In this document: positions 1 to 8,273 of the stretch, piece after piece | Layout: each line of letters begins with the position of its first letter | Numbering within the stretch: the stretch's first letter is position 1 | Position numbers and translations under genes: made by a program | Notes under the pieces: generated by a model | The model's database searches: none | The model's input: only the letters and a program-made list of their open reading frames with translations | What the model was told of the DNA's origin: nothing | From: Embleya hyalina | GTDB taxonomy: Bacteria; Actinomycetota; Actinomycetes; Streptomycetales; Streptomycetaceae | Assembly: GCF_003967355.1 (NCBI RefSeq) | Contig: NZ_BIFH01000013.1 | Span: 427,870 to 491,869, forward strand | Direction: 5' to 3' | Length of the DNA: 64,000 bases

Positions 1-559
1 AGGACCAGGGCAGGAGCATTCGGCGCATCATGCCGGTCATGACGGTGTGCATGCACAGCCGCAACTCCTCGAAGGTGGCGTCGTCGAGTTCGGCGGCGAA
101 CAGGGTGCGGGTGGCCAGGCTCGCGGCGAACTCGTTCACGGTGACCAGCACGTCGAGTTCGCGGTTGGCCGACCAGCCGTCGAGCATCGTGGCGACCTCG
201 GCGGACATCACCTTGGCGTAGCCGGGCAGCCGATTGCGGTGGAACGCCGGTTGCAGCAGCCGACGTTGCTGGCGGTGGTCGTCGTGTGGGCAGGTCGCCA
301 GGCCGTTGCCGGCCACCGTGCGCACGAGGTCGAAGATCGCCCCGCCCTTGTCGTAGGTCCGGTCGTCCACGAGGACCTGGTGCACCAGATCCGGATCGCA
401 GAGCACATGGAACGACACGGGGCCGAGCCTGATCTCGACCAGATCGCCGTGCGCCGGCAGGGAGGCGAGGAAATCGAGGGGTCGCCTGCCGAGTTGCACC
501 GCGTGACCGAGCAGGGGCAGTGCTCCCGGAACCGAGCCGAACCTCGCGTTGTCCGTCAT
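1..559 (-). CDS. Cytochrome P450, N-terminal part (runs off left edge)
   Basis: Only the first 186 codons are in the window; no stop is reached before base 1. The ATG at 557-559 is preceded by an AAAGAG-type ribosome site. The N-terminus (MTDNARFGSVPGALPLLGH) has the proline-rich entry typical of soluble bacterial P450s that act on terpenes. The C-helix motif HRQQRRLLQPAF holds the Arg that contacts a haem propionate. The haem Cys, ExxR and I-helix lie outside the window. It follows the methyltransferase on the same strand after a 38-base gap and should be the last visible gene of the minus-strand tailoring operon that begins at 5118. The family hydroxylates or epoxidises a small-molecule scaffold using ferredoxin electrons; the ferredoxin at 1615-1842 is a candidate donor. 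Substrate unknown. Confidence 0.88.
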   Translation of the reverse strand, partial: MTDNARFGSVPGALPLLGHAVQLGRRPLDFLASLPAHGDLVEIRLGPVSFHVLCDPDLVHQVLVDDRTYDKGGAIFDLVRTVAGNGLATCPHDDHRQQRRLLQPAFHRNRLPGYAKVMSAEVATMLDGWSANRELDVLVTVNEFAASLATRTLFAAELDDATFEELRLCMHTVMTGMMRRMLLPWS

Positions 560-597
560 GTTCGCTCTTTCGTTCGGAAGGACGGTTCGCGGCGTCG

Positions 598-1494
598 TCA
601 CCCTCGTCCGCGGGCGACCCAGCAGCCCATGATCACTTTGCCCTCGCGGCACGCGTCGCGCAGCGCGGGTACCGACGCCCGCAACAGGGACTCGAAACTC
701 TCCGGTCGCGAGCCGGAGTCGGCGCCGGCCGCGGCCTCGGTGCCGCCGGCCGCGCCCGCCGAGTTCTCCGCGCACAACCGCCAGTTGGGGGCGACGTCGC
801 CGTGGTCGTCGTAGCGGGACACCGACTCGACCTCGAACCCGGCGCTCTCCAGGTGTGCGCGGACCGCGCCGAACGGGATCACGCGCGGGATGGCGAACGC
901 CCGACACATCGGCTCCACCCACCGCGCGTAGTCCGCGTCCGAAAGGTCGTCCGCACAGAACCAGTCCGCGCCGACGAACGCGCCGCCCGGCTTCACGACC
1001 CGGGCCACCTCCGCGTAGGCGCGGTGCTTGTCGGGCGTGTAGCACAGCGCCTCGATCGAGTAGACGCCGTCGAACTCCGCCGGACCGTACGGGAGTTTCA
1101 TCGCGTCGGCCTCGACGAAGGTCAGCCGGGTGCCGACGTCGCCGGTGTGCAGGGATCGGGCGACCCGGACCTGGTGGCCGCAGATGTTCACGCCCGTCAC
1201 CGTGGCACCGGTGTACTCGGCCACGTTCGCCGCCGGGCCGCCGATGCCGCAGCCGACATCGAGGAGTGCGTCACCCGCCGTGAACCCGCCGCGATCCGCG
1301 AGCCACCGCTGCATCGTCCGCTGCGCCTCGTGCAGTTGTTGCCCCTCGGCGAACCACGCGAGGTGGAACGAATCCGACCACACGTCACGGCACATCGGGG
1401 TCACGAGTTCGTAGTACCGATCGACGACACGCGCGTAGTGGTCCTCCCGGCCGCCGGCCGTCTCCACCAACTCGAGATATTCGGTGTTCTGCAT
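598..1494 (-). CDS. SAM-dependent methyltransferase, sterol/terpenoid C-methyltransferase-like
   Basis: A 298-residue class I methyltransferase. Motif I reads LLDVGCGIGGPAANVAEYTG, the acidic loop is FVEADAMKLPYG, and motif post-I is VYSIEALCYTPDK. These resemble the sterol C24 / geranyl-diphosphate C-methyltransferase branch (SMT type), which methylates alkene carbons, although O- and N-methyltransferases exist in the same fold. I chose ATG 1492-1494 because GAAAGGGGC stands before it; the frame is open further upstream without a better site. It lies between the ferredoxin and the truncated P450 on the same strand, so it should act on the same scaffold as the two P450s and the carbamoyltransferase. 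I infer a C-methyl addition to a terpenoid-like or prenylated intermediate; the substrate cannot be read from the sequence. Confidence 0.85.
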   Translation of the reverse strand: MQNTEYLELVETAGGREDHYARVVDRYYELVTPMCRDVWSDSFHLAWFAEGQQLHEAQRTMQRWLADRGGFTAGDALLDVGCGIGGPAANVAEYTGATVTGVNICGHQVRVARSLHTGDVGTRLTFVEADAMKLPYGPAEFDGVYSIEALCYTPDKHRAYAEVARVVKPGGAFVGADWFCADDLSDADYARWVEPMCRAFAIPRVIPFGAVRAHLESAGFEVESVSRYDDHGDVAPNWRLCAENSAGAAGGTEAAAGADSGSRPESFESLLRASVPALRDACREGKVIMGCWVARGRG

Positions 1495-1614
1495 GCGATG
1501 CCCCTTTCGGCAACGGGGATGACGATCGACGGGGACGGCGTCGTCGACGGCCCTTCCCCCGTGGGATCCTTCGTGTGCGGGGCACGTGCGCGTCGGCCAC
1601 ATGCCCGGGAACCG

Positions 1615-1842
1615 TCAGTCGCGCGGGCCGATCACCCGTCCGTTCTCCGTCACGGTGATGGCCCGCGCCGGGCAGGAGTCGGCCGCGTCGAGCACCGTCT
1701 CGTCCGGGGCGACGAACTCGACCGGCGCCCGGGAGCGTTCGTCGTCCAGGACGAACAGCGAGGCGGCCAGGGCCACACAGACGCCCGAACCCATGCAGCG
1801 GTCGCGATCCACCGTCGTCCGCCAGACCGGCACCGCCCTCAC
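1615..1842 (-). CDS. Small [3Fe-4S]-type ferredoxin, P450 redox partner
   Basis: A 75-residue ferredoxin that starts at GTG 1840-1842, which overlaps the TGA of the upstream P450 as GTGA, so translation is very probably coupled. The Cys pattern is DRDRCMGSGVCVALA near the N-terminus and DSCPARAITV near the C-terminus. The spacing C-x5-C ... CP, without a fourth canonical Cys in the first motif, is that of the single-cluster [3Fe-4S] ferredoxins encoded beside actinomycete P450s. Its role is to carry single electrons from a ferredoxin reductase to the neighbouring P450; no reductase gene is in this window, so one encoded elsewhere must serve. The small gap to the methyltransferase (120 bases) keeps it in the same transcription unit. 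Confidence 0.9.
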   Translation of the reverse strand: MRAVPVWRTTVDRDRCMGSGVCVALAASLFVLDDERSRAPVEFVAPDETVLDAADSCPARAITVTENGRVIGPRD

Positions 1843-3023
1843 CACCCCACCGACATGGTGTGTGGACCGCGGACGAGCGAACGGCGCTTCCAGACGACCT
1901 CGCCGGCCGGGTGCAGGCTCGGCATCCGCAGGGCCAGGGCGCGCAGCGCCTCCTGCAACTCCAGGCGGGCCAGCGGCGCGCCGACGCAGTGGTGCACACC
2001 GTGGCCGAACGCCACGTGCCGATTGCCCTCGCGGCCCAGGTCGAGCGTGTCGGGAGTGGTGAATCGCCGCGCATCGTGGTTGGCGGCGCCCACCGAGACC
2101 ATGACGGGCTCGCCCGCACGTACCAACACGCCCCCCACCTCGACGTCCTCGGTGGCCCAACGGGCCGCGAGCGCCCCGGTGCGCAGCGGGACGAACCGCA
2201 ACAACTCCTCGACCGCCGCCGGGATACGATCGGGATCGTCGCGCAGCCACCCGAGCCCGCCGTGCCGATCGAGCAGCAGGTGGACGAAGTTCGGAATCAG
2301 CATCGCGGTGGCCTCGTGGCCCGCGATCAGCAGCCCCATGCACTGCTCGACCAACTCGGCCTCGGAAAGCCGCTCCTCGACGTCGCGGGCCTCGATCAGC
2401 TCGGTGATCAGGTCGTCCGCGGGTCGCGCGCGGTGTTCGGCGATCAACTCGACCATGTAGGCGCTCAACTCACGCATGCTGGCGGCGACCTGCTCCGCGG
2501 CGTTGCTGGACACCGCGTCGTCGCTCCACGCGCGAAAGAGCGCACGATCGGCTTCGGGTACCCCGAGCAGCCGGCAGATCACGGCGACGGGGAGCGGGAG
2601 CGCGAAGGACTCCACGAGGTCGGCGGGCGGGCCCGAGTCCGCCATGTCCTGCGCCAAACCCTCGGCCAGCGCGCGGATGCCCGGACGCAGCCGCTCCATC
2701 CGTTGCACCGTGAACGCCTTGGCGACCAGTCCGCGCAACCGGGTGTGGTCCGGCGGGTCGGTGGCACCGATGCCCGCGGTGACCCGGCCCGGTTGCTCGC
2801 GGGGCTCGTCGTGCGCGGTGCACGCGGCGCGGCTGAACCGCGGATCGCCCAGGACGAGCCTGGCGTCCGCGTAGCGCGTGACGAGCCAGGCGGGCTCGCC
2901 GTAGGGCAGCCGCACCCGCTCCAGTCCGTCGGCCCGTTGCGCCCGGGCGTACCGTGCGGACAACTCCAGGCCGGCGGCCTCGTTGAAGGGGTAGGCGACG
3001 GGGTCGCCGACGGGAACGGGCAT
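1839..3023 (-). CDS. Cytochrome P450 (complete)
   Basis: A 394-residue class I bacterial P450. The I-helix AGHEATAMLI carries the acid/threonine oxygen-activating pair, ExxR is in AAVEELLRF with a following Arg, and the haem-binding loop is FGHGVHHCVGAPLARLELQ with the Cys thiolate ligand. The ATG at 3021-3023 sits after GAGGAGA and is preferred to an upstream in-frame GTG. The stop overlaps the ferredoxin start by four bases. The sequence has the look of the CYP105/CYP107 group, which hydroxylates macrolides, terpenoids and xenobiotics. With a second P450, a methyltransferase and a carbamoyltransferase in the operon, it is most likely a tailoring hydroxylase; one P450 could create the hydroxyl that is then carbamoylated. 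That order is inference. Confidence 0.93.
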   Translation of the reverse strand: MPVPVGDPVAYPFNEAAGLELSARYARAQRADGLERVRLPYGEPAWLVTRYADARLVLGDPRFSRAACTAHDEPREQPGRVTAGIGATDPPDHTRLRGLVAKAFTVQRMERLRPGIRALAEGLAQDMADSGPPADLVESFALPLPVAVICRLLGVPEADRALFRAWSDDAVSSNAAEQVAASMRELSAYMVELIAEHRARPADDLITELIEARDVEERLSEAELVEQCMGLLIAGHEATAMLIPNFVHLLLDRHGGLGWLRDDPDRIPAAVEELLRFVPLRTGALAARWATEDVEVGGVLVRAGEPVMVSVGAANHDARRFTTPDTLDLGREGNRHVAFGHGVHHCVGAPLARLELQEALRALALRMPSLHPAGEVVWKRRSLVRGPHTMSVGW

Positions 3024-3063
3024 GCGTACCTCGTCTCTCCTCACCTGGTGGTCGACCCGAGGA

Positions 3064-5118
3064 CTATGCGGTCGTCGGGCGTCGGGGGGACCGACCGCGC
3101 TCCGCCGGAGGCACCGGAGCCGGCGTCAGGGAGAAGAAGCGCCGCCGCCACAGGGCCCGCAGTTCCGTCCTGATCGGTTCGGTCGGGGCGCCGGCCGCGA
3201 GGGCGGCGAACGTGCGGGTGCCGTCCGCCCGTTCCAGCAGCGCGAACATCTCCGGTGACACCGGGGCCCGGGGACCGGTGGCGTAGTCGAGGACGATCTC
3301 GTGGGAGACGACGCTCCCCCCGGAATCCGTCGCCCTGGTGGTCCTGACCAGTCGTGTGACCGGGCGAAGACGCGGGACGAACTCGTCGAGGGCGGCCGGG
3401 AATCCGGGGCGCCGCCGCACCACGAACTCGTCGACGACCAGACCGTCGAGTTCGGTGGTCAGCAGACAGGTCAACGCGTCCTCGACGCTCTGTACGACGG
3501 GTTCCGCGTCGTTGTTCATCGACGTGTTCAACAGGACCGGGGTGCCGGTGAGTTCGCCGAAGCGGGCGACGAGGCGGTGGACCAACGCGTTCACCTCCGG
3601 CTCGACGATCTGGATCCGGGCGGTGCCGTCGACGTGGGTGACCGCGCCGAGCGCTTGCCGATGCTCGGGACGAACCCGCACCACGAACGACATGAAGTCG
3701 TAGTTGGCGGCCGTCTCCGGCAGTTCGAAGTAGGTGTGGGCCGCCTCCGAGACGACCATCGGCGCGAAGGGCCGGAAGCTCTCCCGTTTCTTGATCATCG
3801 CGTTGATCCGGGTCCGGTTCTCCGCCGGCCGGGGATCGGCGAGGATGCTGCGGTGACCCAGCGCGCGGGGGCCGAACTCGGAGCGGCCCTGCGCCCAGCC
3901 GAGCACGGCGCCGCCGGCGAGCAGCCGGGCCGTCGTGTCGACGAGGTCGGCGGGCCGCTCGTACTCGATCAGCCCGTTCCAGGCGGCGAGTCGCGCTTCG
4001 ATCGTGTGCGTGTCGCCGAGGGCGGGGCCCACACTCGCGCTGCGCAACCGCTCCTTGAGCCGCACCGGGGCGGCCGACCTCTCCTGCGCCAGCAGGGCCG
4101 CACCCTCCGCCGCGCCCGCGTCGTGCGAGGCGGGATGTACGAACACCTCGTCGAAGAGCCCCGAGCGGAGAATGACGCCGTTGAGACTGCAGTTGTGCGC
4201 GACGCCGCCGCTGAACACCAAAGCGGTGTGCCGCGTGGTCCGGCTCCAGTGCCCCAGCAGGTGCAGCACGATGCGTTCCAACGTCTCCTGCAGTCCGGCG
4301 GCGAAGTCCTTGTGCCGCTGCTCCACCGGGTCCGTCGAGCGTCGGGGCGGCAGTCCGTGGGCGAGGAACACGCCGCCGACGTAGTCCAGGGACAGTGCCT
4401 CCCGGTCGAAGTCGTAGCCCCCGTCCGCGGTCAGCCTGTACATCGACTCGAACACGGCGCGGTGGACGGCGGGATCCCCGTACGGCGCCAGGCCCATCAC
4501 CTTGTATTCGTCACCGAAACGGAATCCGAGATGCCGGGTGGCGCCCAGGTAGAGCAGGCCCAGCGAGTTGTGCATCGGCAGCTTGGCCAGGGTTTCCAGT
4601 CGGCCGTCCGGCGCGCCGAAGATCGTTCCGGAGGAGTCCTCGCCCATGCCGTCGAGGACCACGACCAGCGCGTCCGTCAGGCCGGAGCGGGTGAGGCCGG
4701 ACATCGCGTGGGCTCGATGGTGCGACGCGAAGAAGAGTTTGTCGTCGGCGAGTTCCCAGCCCAGGTCCCGGCTCAACCGGTCCTTGACGAGCTGCCGCGA
4801 ATAGCGGGCGGGCACCGCGGGGTTGTCGACGTAGAGCCCGTTGAGCATGAAGTCCAGGTAGGGCTCGGGAAAGTAGTAGCCGACCGCGTCGATGTCGGCC
4901 GGGGTCACCCCCGCCGTTTCCAGGCAGGCCCGGATGGCGTTGCTCGGGAACTTGGTCGTGTGCTTGATCCGGTTGAGGCGCTCCTCCTCGACCGCCGCGA
5001 TCAGGACGCCGTCGCGCACCAGGGCCGCGGCCGCGTCGTGGTACATGTACTCCCGTAAGCCGGGGACGAGATCCGAATCCCCGGGGGAGAAATTTCCGTT
5101 CAGCCCGATCGTCAACAC
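3064..5118 (-). CDS. NodU/CmcH-family O-carbamoyltransferase with C-terminal extension
   Basis: About 684 residues. The N-terminal Kae1-like domain begins TIGLNGNFSPGDSDL and has the metal-binding signature SHHRAHAMSG. GGVAHNCSLNG and the C-terminal YrdC-like part with GRSEFGPRALGHRSIL complete the family. Such enzymes form carbamoyl-AMP from carbamoyl phosphate and ATP and transfer the carbamoyl group to a hydroxyl of an antibiotic or Nod factor. Known members are near 550-600 residues; here about 100 extra residues follow the last family motif, with no domain I recognise. The start is uncertain: GTG 5116-5118 or TTG 5152-5154, neither with a strong ribosome site. It is the first gene of the minus-strand operon, 41 bases before the P450. 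Confidence 0.9.
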   Translation of the reverse strand: MLTIGLNGNFSPGDSDLVPGLREYMYHDAAAALVRDGVLIAAVEEERLNRIKHTTKFPSNAIRACLETAGVTPADIDAVGYYFPEPYLDFMLNGLYVDNPAVPARYSRQLVKDRLSRDLGWELADDKLFFASHHRAHAMSGLTRSGLTDALVVVLDGMGEDSSGTIFGAPDGRLETLAKLPMHNSLGLLYLGATRHLGFRFGDEYKVMGLAPYGDPAVHRAVFESMYRLTADGGYDFDREALSLDYVGGVFLAHGLPPRRSTDPVEQRHKDFAAGLQETLERIVLHLLGHWSRTTRHTALVFSGGVAHNCSLNGVILRSGLFDEVFVHPASHDAGAAEGAALLAQERSAAPVRLKERLRSASVGPALGDTHTIEARLAAWNGLIEYERPADLVDTTARLLAGGAVLGWAQGRSEFGPRALGHRSILADPRPAENRTRINAMIKKRESFRPFAPMVVSEAAHTYFELPETAANYDFMSFVVRVRPEHRQALGAVTHVDGTARIQIVEPEVNALVHRLVARFGELTGTPVLLNTSMNNDAEPVVQSVEDALTCLLTTELDGLVVDEFVVRRRPGFPAALDEFVPRLRPVTRLVRTTRATDSGGSVVSHEIVLDYATGPRAPVSPEMFALLERADGTRTFAALAAGAPTEPIRTELRALWRRRFFSLTPAPVPPAERGRSPRRPTTA

Positions 5119-5320
5119 GATCGTGAAGCTAACCGCAACGTTGGATGGGCACAACGCGGATCGGCGAATCCGGCGACGGCTTCACACGTTCGGCTTAAGA
5201 CGGAGTGTCGCGGTCGATCGTGGTGGGTAGGCAACCCGGCCTCGGGTGGCGGGAGTTTGCTGGTCCCGGGGTCAAGTCCGCTGTTGTCGGGGCGACTTGC
5301 ATCGGTTCCGTCGGTGGATT

Positions 5321-8104
5321 TCAGTCCTGCGGGTCGGGGCTCGCGTGCGCGTCGTCGATGAGGTCGCGCAGTTGGGAGCGGGTGGTGACGGCCAGCTTGG
5401 GGAAGCTGCGGTACAGGTGCGAGCCGACCGTGCGCGGGGACAGGAACAGCTTCTCGCCGATCTCGCGGTTGGTCAGTCCGCGGGCGGCGAGCCGGATGAT
5501 CTGCTGTTGTTGCGGGGAGAGTTCGGCGAGCGCGTCGGGCGTGGAGTCGGCGACGTCGAGGCCGGCGGCGCGCGCCTCGGCCCGAGCCCGCTCGGTCCAC
5601 GGGCGGGCGCCCAGGCGCCGGAACGTCTCCAGGGCCTCGGCGAGGGGCACGCGCGCCTCGGCGATGCGCCGACGCCGGCGCAGCCACTCGGCGAAGTCCA
5701 GGAGGGTTTGCGCTCGTTCGAACGGCCGGTGCGCGGACTGCGGGTCGGCCAGCGCCGCGCGGAAGTACGGCTCGGCGTCCTCGGCGTCGGCCAGCAGACC
5801 GCGAGCGCGGTCGATCAGCGCACGCAGGCGGGGCGAGGCATCGGCGCCGAGCGTGCGTGCGGCGCGCTCGACGATGCCGGCGGCCTCGTCGCGACGCCCG
5901 GTGCGTACCGCCACCGCGGCCAGGTCGGCAAGGGCCGGATAGGCGGCGTGGTAGTGCACGGGCTCGCCGTCCGCGGTGAAAACGGCGCGCAGTTGGTGAT
6001 ACGCCGCCTCGTACGCGCCTTCCGCGAGGGCCGCCGCGCCGAGGGCGCGACGGGCGTAGACGGCGACCGAGCGGCTCTCCGACGGGTCGATCAGGGCGAG
6101 CGCCTCCTCGGCCCGGACCCGAGCCGCCGCCGGGTCCCCCTGGTAGGCGAGGATCGTGGCGTCCACCGCGGCCGCGCACGCCACCGCGTGGTCGAGGCCG
6201 GCCCTCGCGCCGAGCGCGCCGCTGCGGGCACACGCCTCCCGGGCCCGCCCCCACCTGCCCAGTTCCACATAGCTCCAGGCGGCCGCGCCGCCCAGCCCCT
6301 CCGGCAGCGGGCCGCGCACCCCCCAGCGGTCGAAGGCCTCGTCGAAGGCGCGGGCGGCCCGCGGGGTCTCGTCCAACAACCACGCCACGACCGCGAACGC
6401 GGTGAGCCGGTCGGGGCGGCGTCGCGCCTGTTCCGCGAGGTGCGGGAGCAGGGACAGGAGTTCGGCCCGGTCGTCGAAGGGGTCCGACACCGCCCGCACC
6501 CAGACGCGCAACCACGACGCGTCGTCGGGGATGCCGGCCAGGACGTCCCGTACGCGTCGCCGTTGCGTGTCCTCGCCGCAGTAGAAGCGGACCACGGCGG
6601 CGCCGGCCAGGAGGTCGAGCGCGGTGGCGGGCCGCGTGGGGGCCGACTCCTCGGCGGCGTCGGCCAGTCGGGCGAAGACGAGGGTGTGCCGCACGGTCAG
6701 CGTCGCCAGCCGGCCGACCTCGGTGGCGGCGCGGGCCAGGAGCGACGCGTCGTCCGTGTGCGCCCGCACCTCGGCGGCCAGCTCCTCGACCCACGGGAGG
6801 TCACCGGTGAGCGCGGCGGCCTCGGCGGCCTCGACCAGGAGCCGGGCGCCGTCCTCGCGCGGTGCGAGGTGGGCGGCACGGTGCAGGGCCTCGGCCGCCG
6901 CCGCGTGGCCGCCGCGACGTCGGGCCCGGTCGGCGGTGCGCTCCAGCTCCGCCGAGACGGCCGCGTCCGGCGGTGTGCTCGCGGCGGCGAGGTGCCAGGC
7001 GCGCCGGTCGGGCTCGTCCCGCAGCGCCTCGGCGAGCGTGCGGTGGGCGGCGCGCCGGGCGTCGACGGGGGCGGCGTGATAGACGGCCGAGCGGGCCAGG
7101 GGGTGGCCGAACCGTACGCCGCGACCGGTGCGCCGGATCAGCCCGGCGCGTTCGGCGGGCCCCCACGCGGTGGCGTCCTCGGGGCCCGGGAGGGCGGCGG
7201 GGGCGGCGATGGCGGAGTCGACGGTGTCCATGGCGGCCAGGAGCAGCACGGCCCGCGCGGTGGTGGACGGCAGGTCGCGCAGGCGAGCCGCGAAGAGGCG
7301 TTCCAGGTGCTCGGTCGGCGGGAGCGGACCGCCGTCGAGCGGCCCGGCGGCCGGGTCGGGGGCGCCCGCCGTCCTCGCCAATTCGGTGAGCGCCAGCGGG
7401 TTGCCGCCGGCCTGGGCCAGGATCCGGGCCCTGGTCCGGCCGGTCGGGCGTTGTGGCCGTAGATCCAGCAGCCGCCCCGCCGCGGCGTCGTCCAGCGGTC
7501 CGAGGGTGAGCGTCGGGATGTGCCGGTCGAAGCCGGGCAGGTGATCGCCCGTGCGGGCGGCGACCAGCACCGTGACCGGTTCGCCGGCCAGCCGCCGGGC
7601 GGCGAAGGACAACGCGTCCAGGGACGCGCGGTCGAACCACTGCGCGTCGTCCAGGACCACGAGCACCCGCCCCCGGTCCGCCAGGGCGGAGAGCAGGCCC
7701 AGTACGGCGACGCCGATCAGCATCGGATCGGTGTCGGCCGGGATCGGACCGGTGCCGAACGCGCCGTACAGCGCGGCGCGTTGCCGCTCCGGCAGGTCGT
7801 CCACCCCGGCCGACACCGGGCGCAGCAGCTGATGCAGGGCGGCGAACGCCAGGCTCGACTCGGACTCGCTGCCGCCGGCGCGAAGGACGCGGGCGTGGTC
7901 GGTCTCGGCCCGGCGCACGACCAGGTCGAGCAGGGCGCTCTTGCCCATGCCCACGTCGCCGAGCAGCAGCAGGAGCGGTTCGGCCGAGGCGGGGTCCAGC
8001 GTGTGGAGCAGGCGGGCCGCCTCCCGGTCGCGGCCGACGATCGGCTCGGCGGGTTCCGGCCGCGCTCGGGTGACCGGACGGGGGGCGCCTGCGGGTGTGC
8101 TCAC
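5321..8104 (-). CDS. LAL-type LuxR-family transcriptional regulator
   Basis: A 927-residue large ATP-binding LuxR regulator. The Walker A motif GDVGMGKSALLD is near residue 55, a DDAQWFDRASLDAL Walker B region follows, a long helical TPR-like middle section fills the centre, and a C-terminal LuxR helix-turn-helix has the core LTNREIGEKLFLSPRTVGSH. GTG 8102-8104 is supported by GGAGACCC. The middle of the protein probably senses a ligand, while the ATPase gates DNA binding. It is transcribed toward the carbamoyltransferase operon, 202 bases before that operon's start, so it is the natural candidate for a pathway-specific activator of it; this is inferred from position only. It lies 169 bases after the rph-type gene on the same strand. 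Confidence 0.93.
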   Translation of the reverse strand: MSTPAGAPRPVTRARPEPAEPIVGRDREAARLLHTLDPASAEPLLLLLGDVGMGKSALLDLVVRRAETDHARVLRAGGSESESSLAFAALHQLLRPVSAGVDDLPERQRAALYGAFGTGPIPADTDPMLIGVAVLGLLSALADRGRVLVVLDDAQWFDRASLDALSFAARRLAGEPVTVLVAARTGDHLPGFDRHIPTLTLGPLDDAAAGRLLDLRPQRPTGRTRARILAQAGGNPLALTELARTAGAPDPAAGPLDGGPLPPTEHLERLFAARLRDLPSTTARAVLLLAAMDTVDSAIAAPAALPGPEDATAWGPAERAGLIRRTGRGVRFGHPLARSAVYHAAPVDARRAAHRTLAEALRDEPDRRAWHLAAASTPPDAAVSAELERTADRARRRGGHAAAAEALHRAAHLAPREDGARLLVEAAEAAALTGDLPWVEELAAEVRAHTDDASLLARAATEVGRLATLTVRHTLVFARLADAAEESAPTRPATALDLLAGAAVVRFYCGEDTQRRRVRDVLAGIPDDASWLRVWVRAVSDPFDDRAELLSLLPHLAEQARRRPDRLTAFAVVAWLLDETPRAARAFDEAFDRWGVRGPLPEGLGGAAAWSYVELGRWGRAREACARSGALGARAGLDHAVACAAAVDATILAYQGDPAAARVRAEEALALIDPSESRSVAVYARRALGAAALAEGAYEAAYHQLRAVFTADGEPVHYHAAYPALADLAAVAVRTGRRDEAAGIVERAARTLGADASPRLRALIDRARGLLADAEDAEPYFRAALADPQSAHRPFERAQTLLDFAEWLRRRRRIAEARVPLAEALETFRRLGARPWTERARAEARAAGLDVADSTPDALAELSPQQQQIIRLAARGLTNREIGEKLFLSPRTVGSHLYRSFPKLAVTTRSQLRDLIDDAHASPDPQD

Positions 8105-8273
8105 GGGTCTCCGGTGATCGGGGCCCGTCGACCGACCGAGCCGTCCTGTCTGGTCGCCTCCAGGCTACAAGCGGGCGGGCCGACGCCCCGCGCGGTGCGC
8201 TCACGTGACGGCCGCCGCAGCCGACCGGGCCGTTCGTACGCGCTCGGAAAGCCCTCGAACGCATGGTCGTGGG

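Noticed and set aside
3301..5058. 585-codon plus-strand frame opposite the carbamoyltransferase.
   Set aside because: Antisense of a protein with all NodU/CmcH motifs; no ribosome site or motif of its own.
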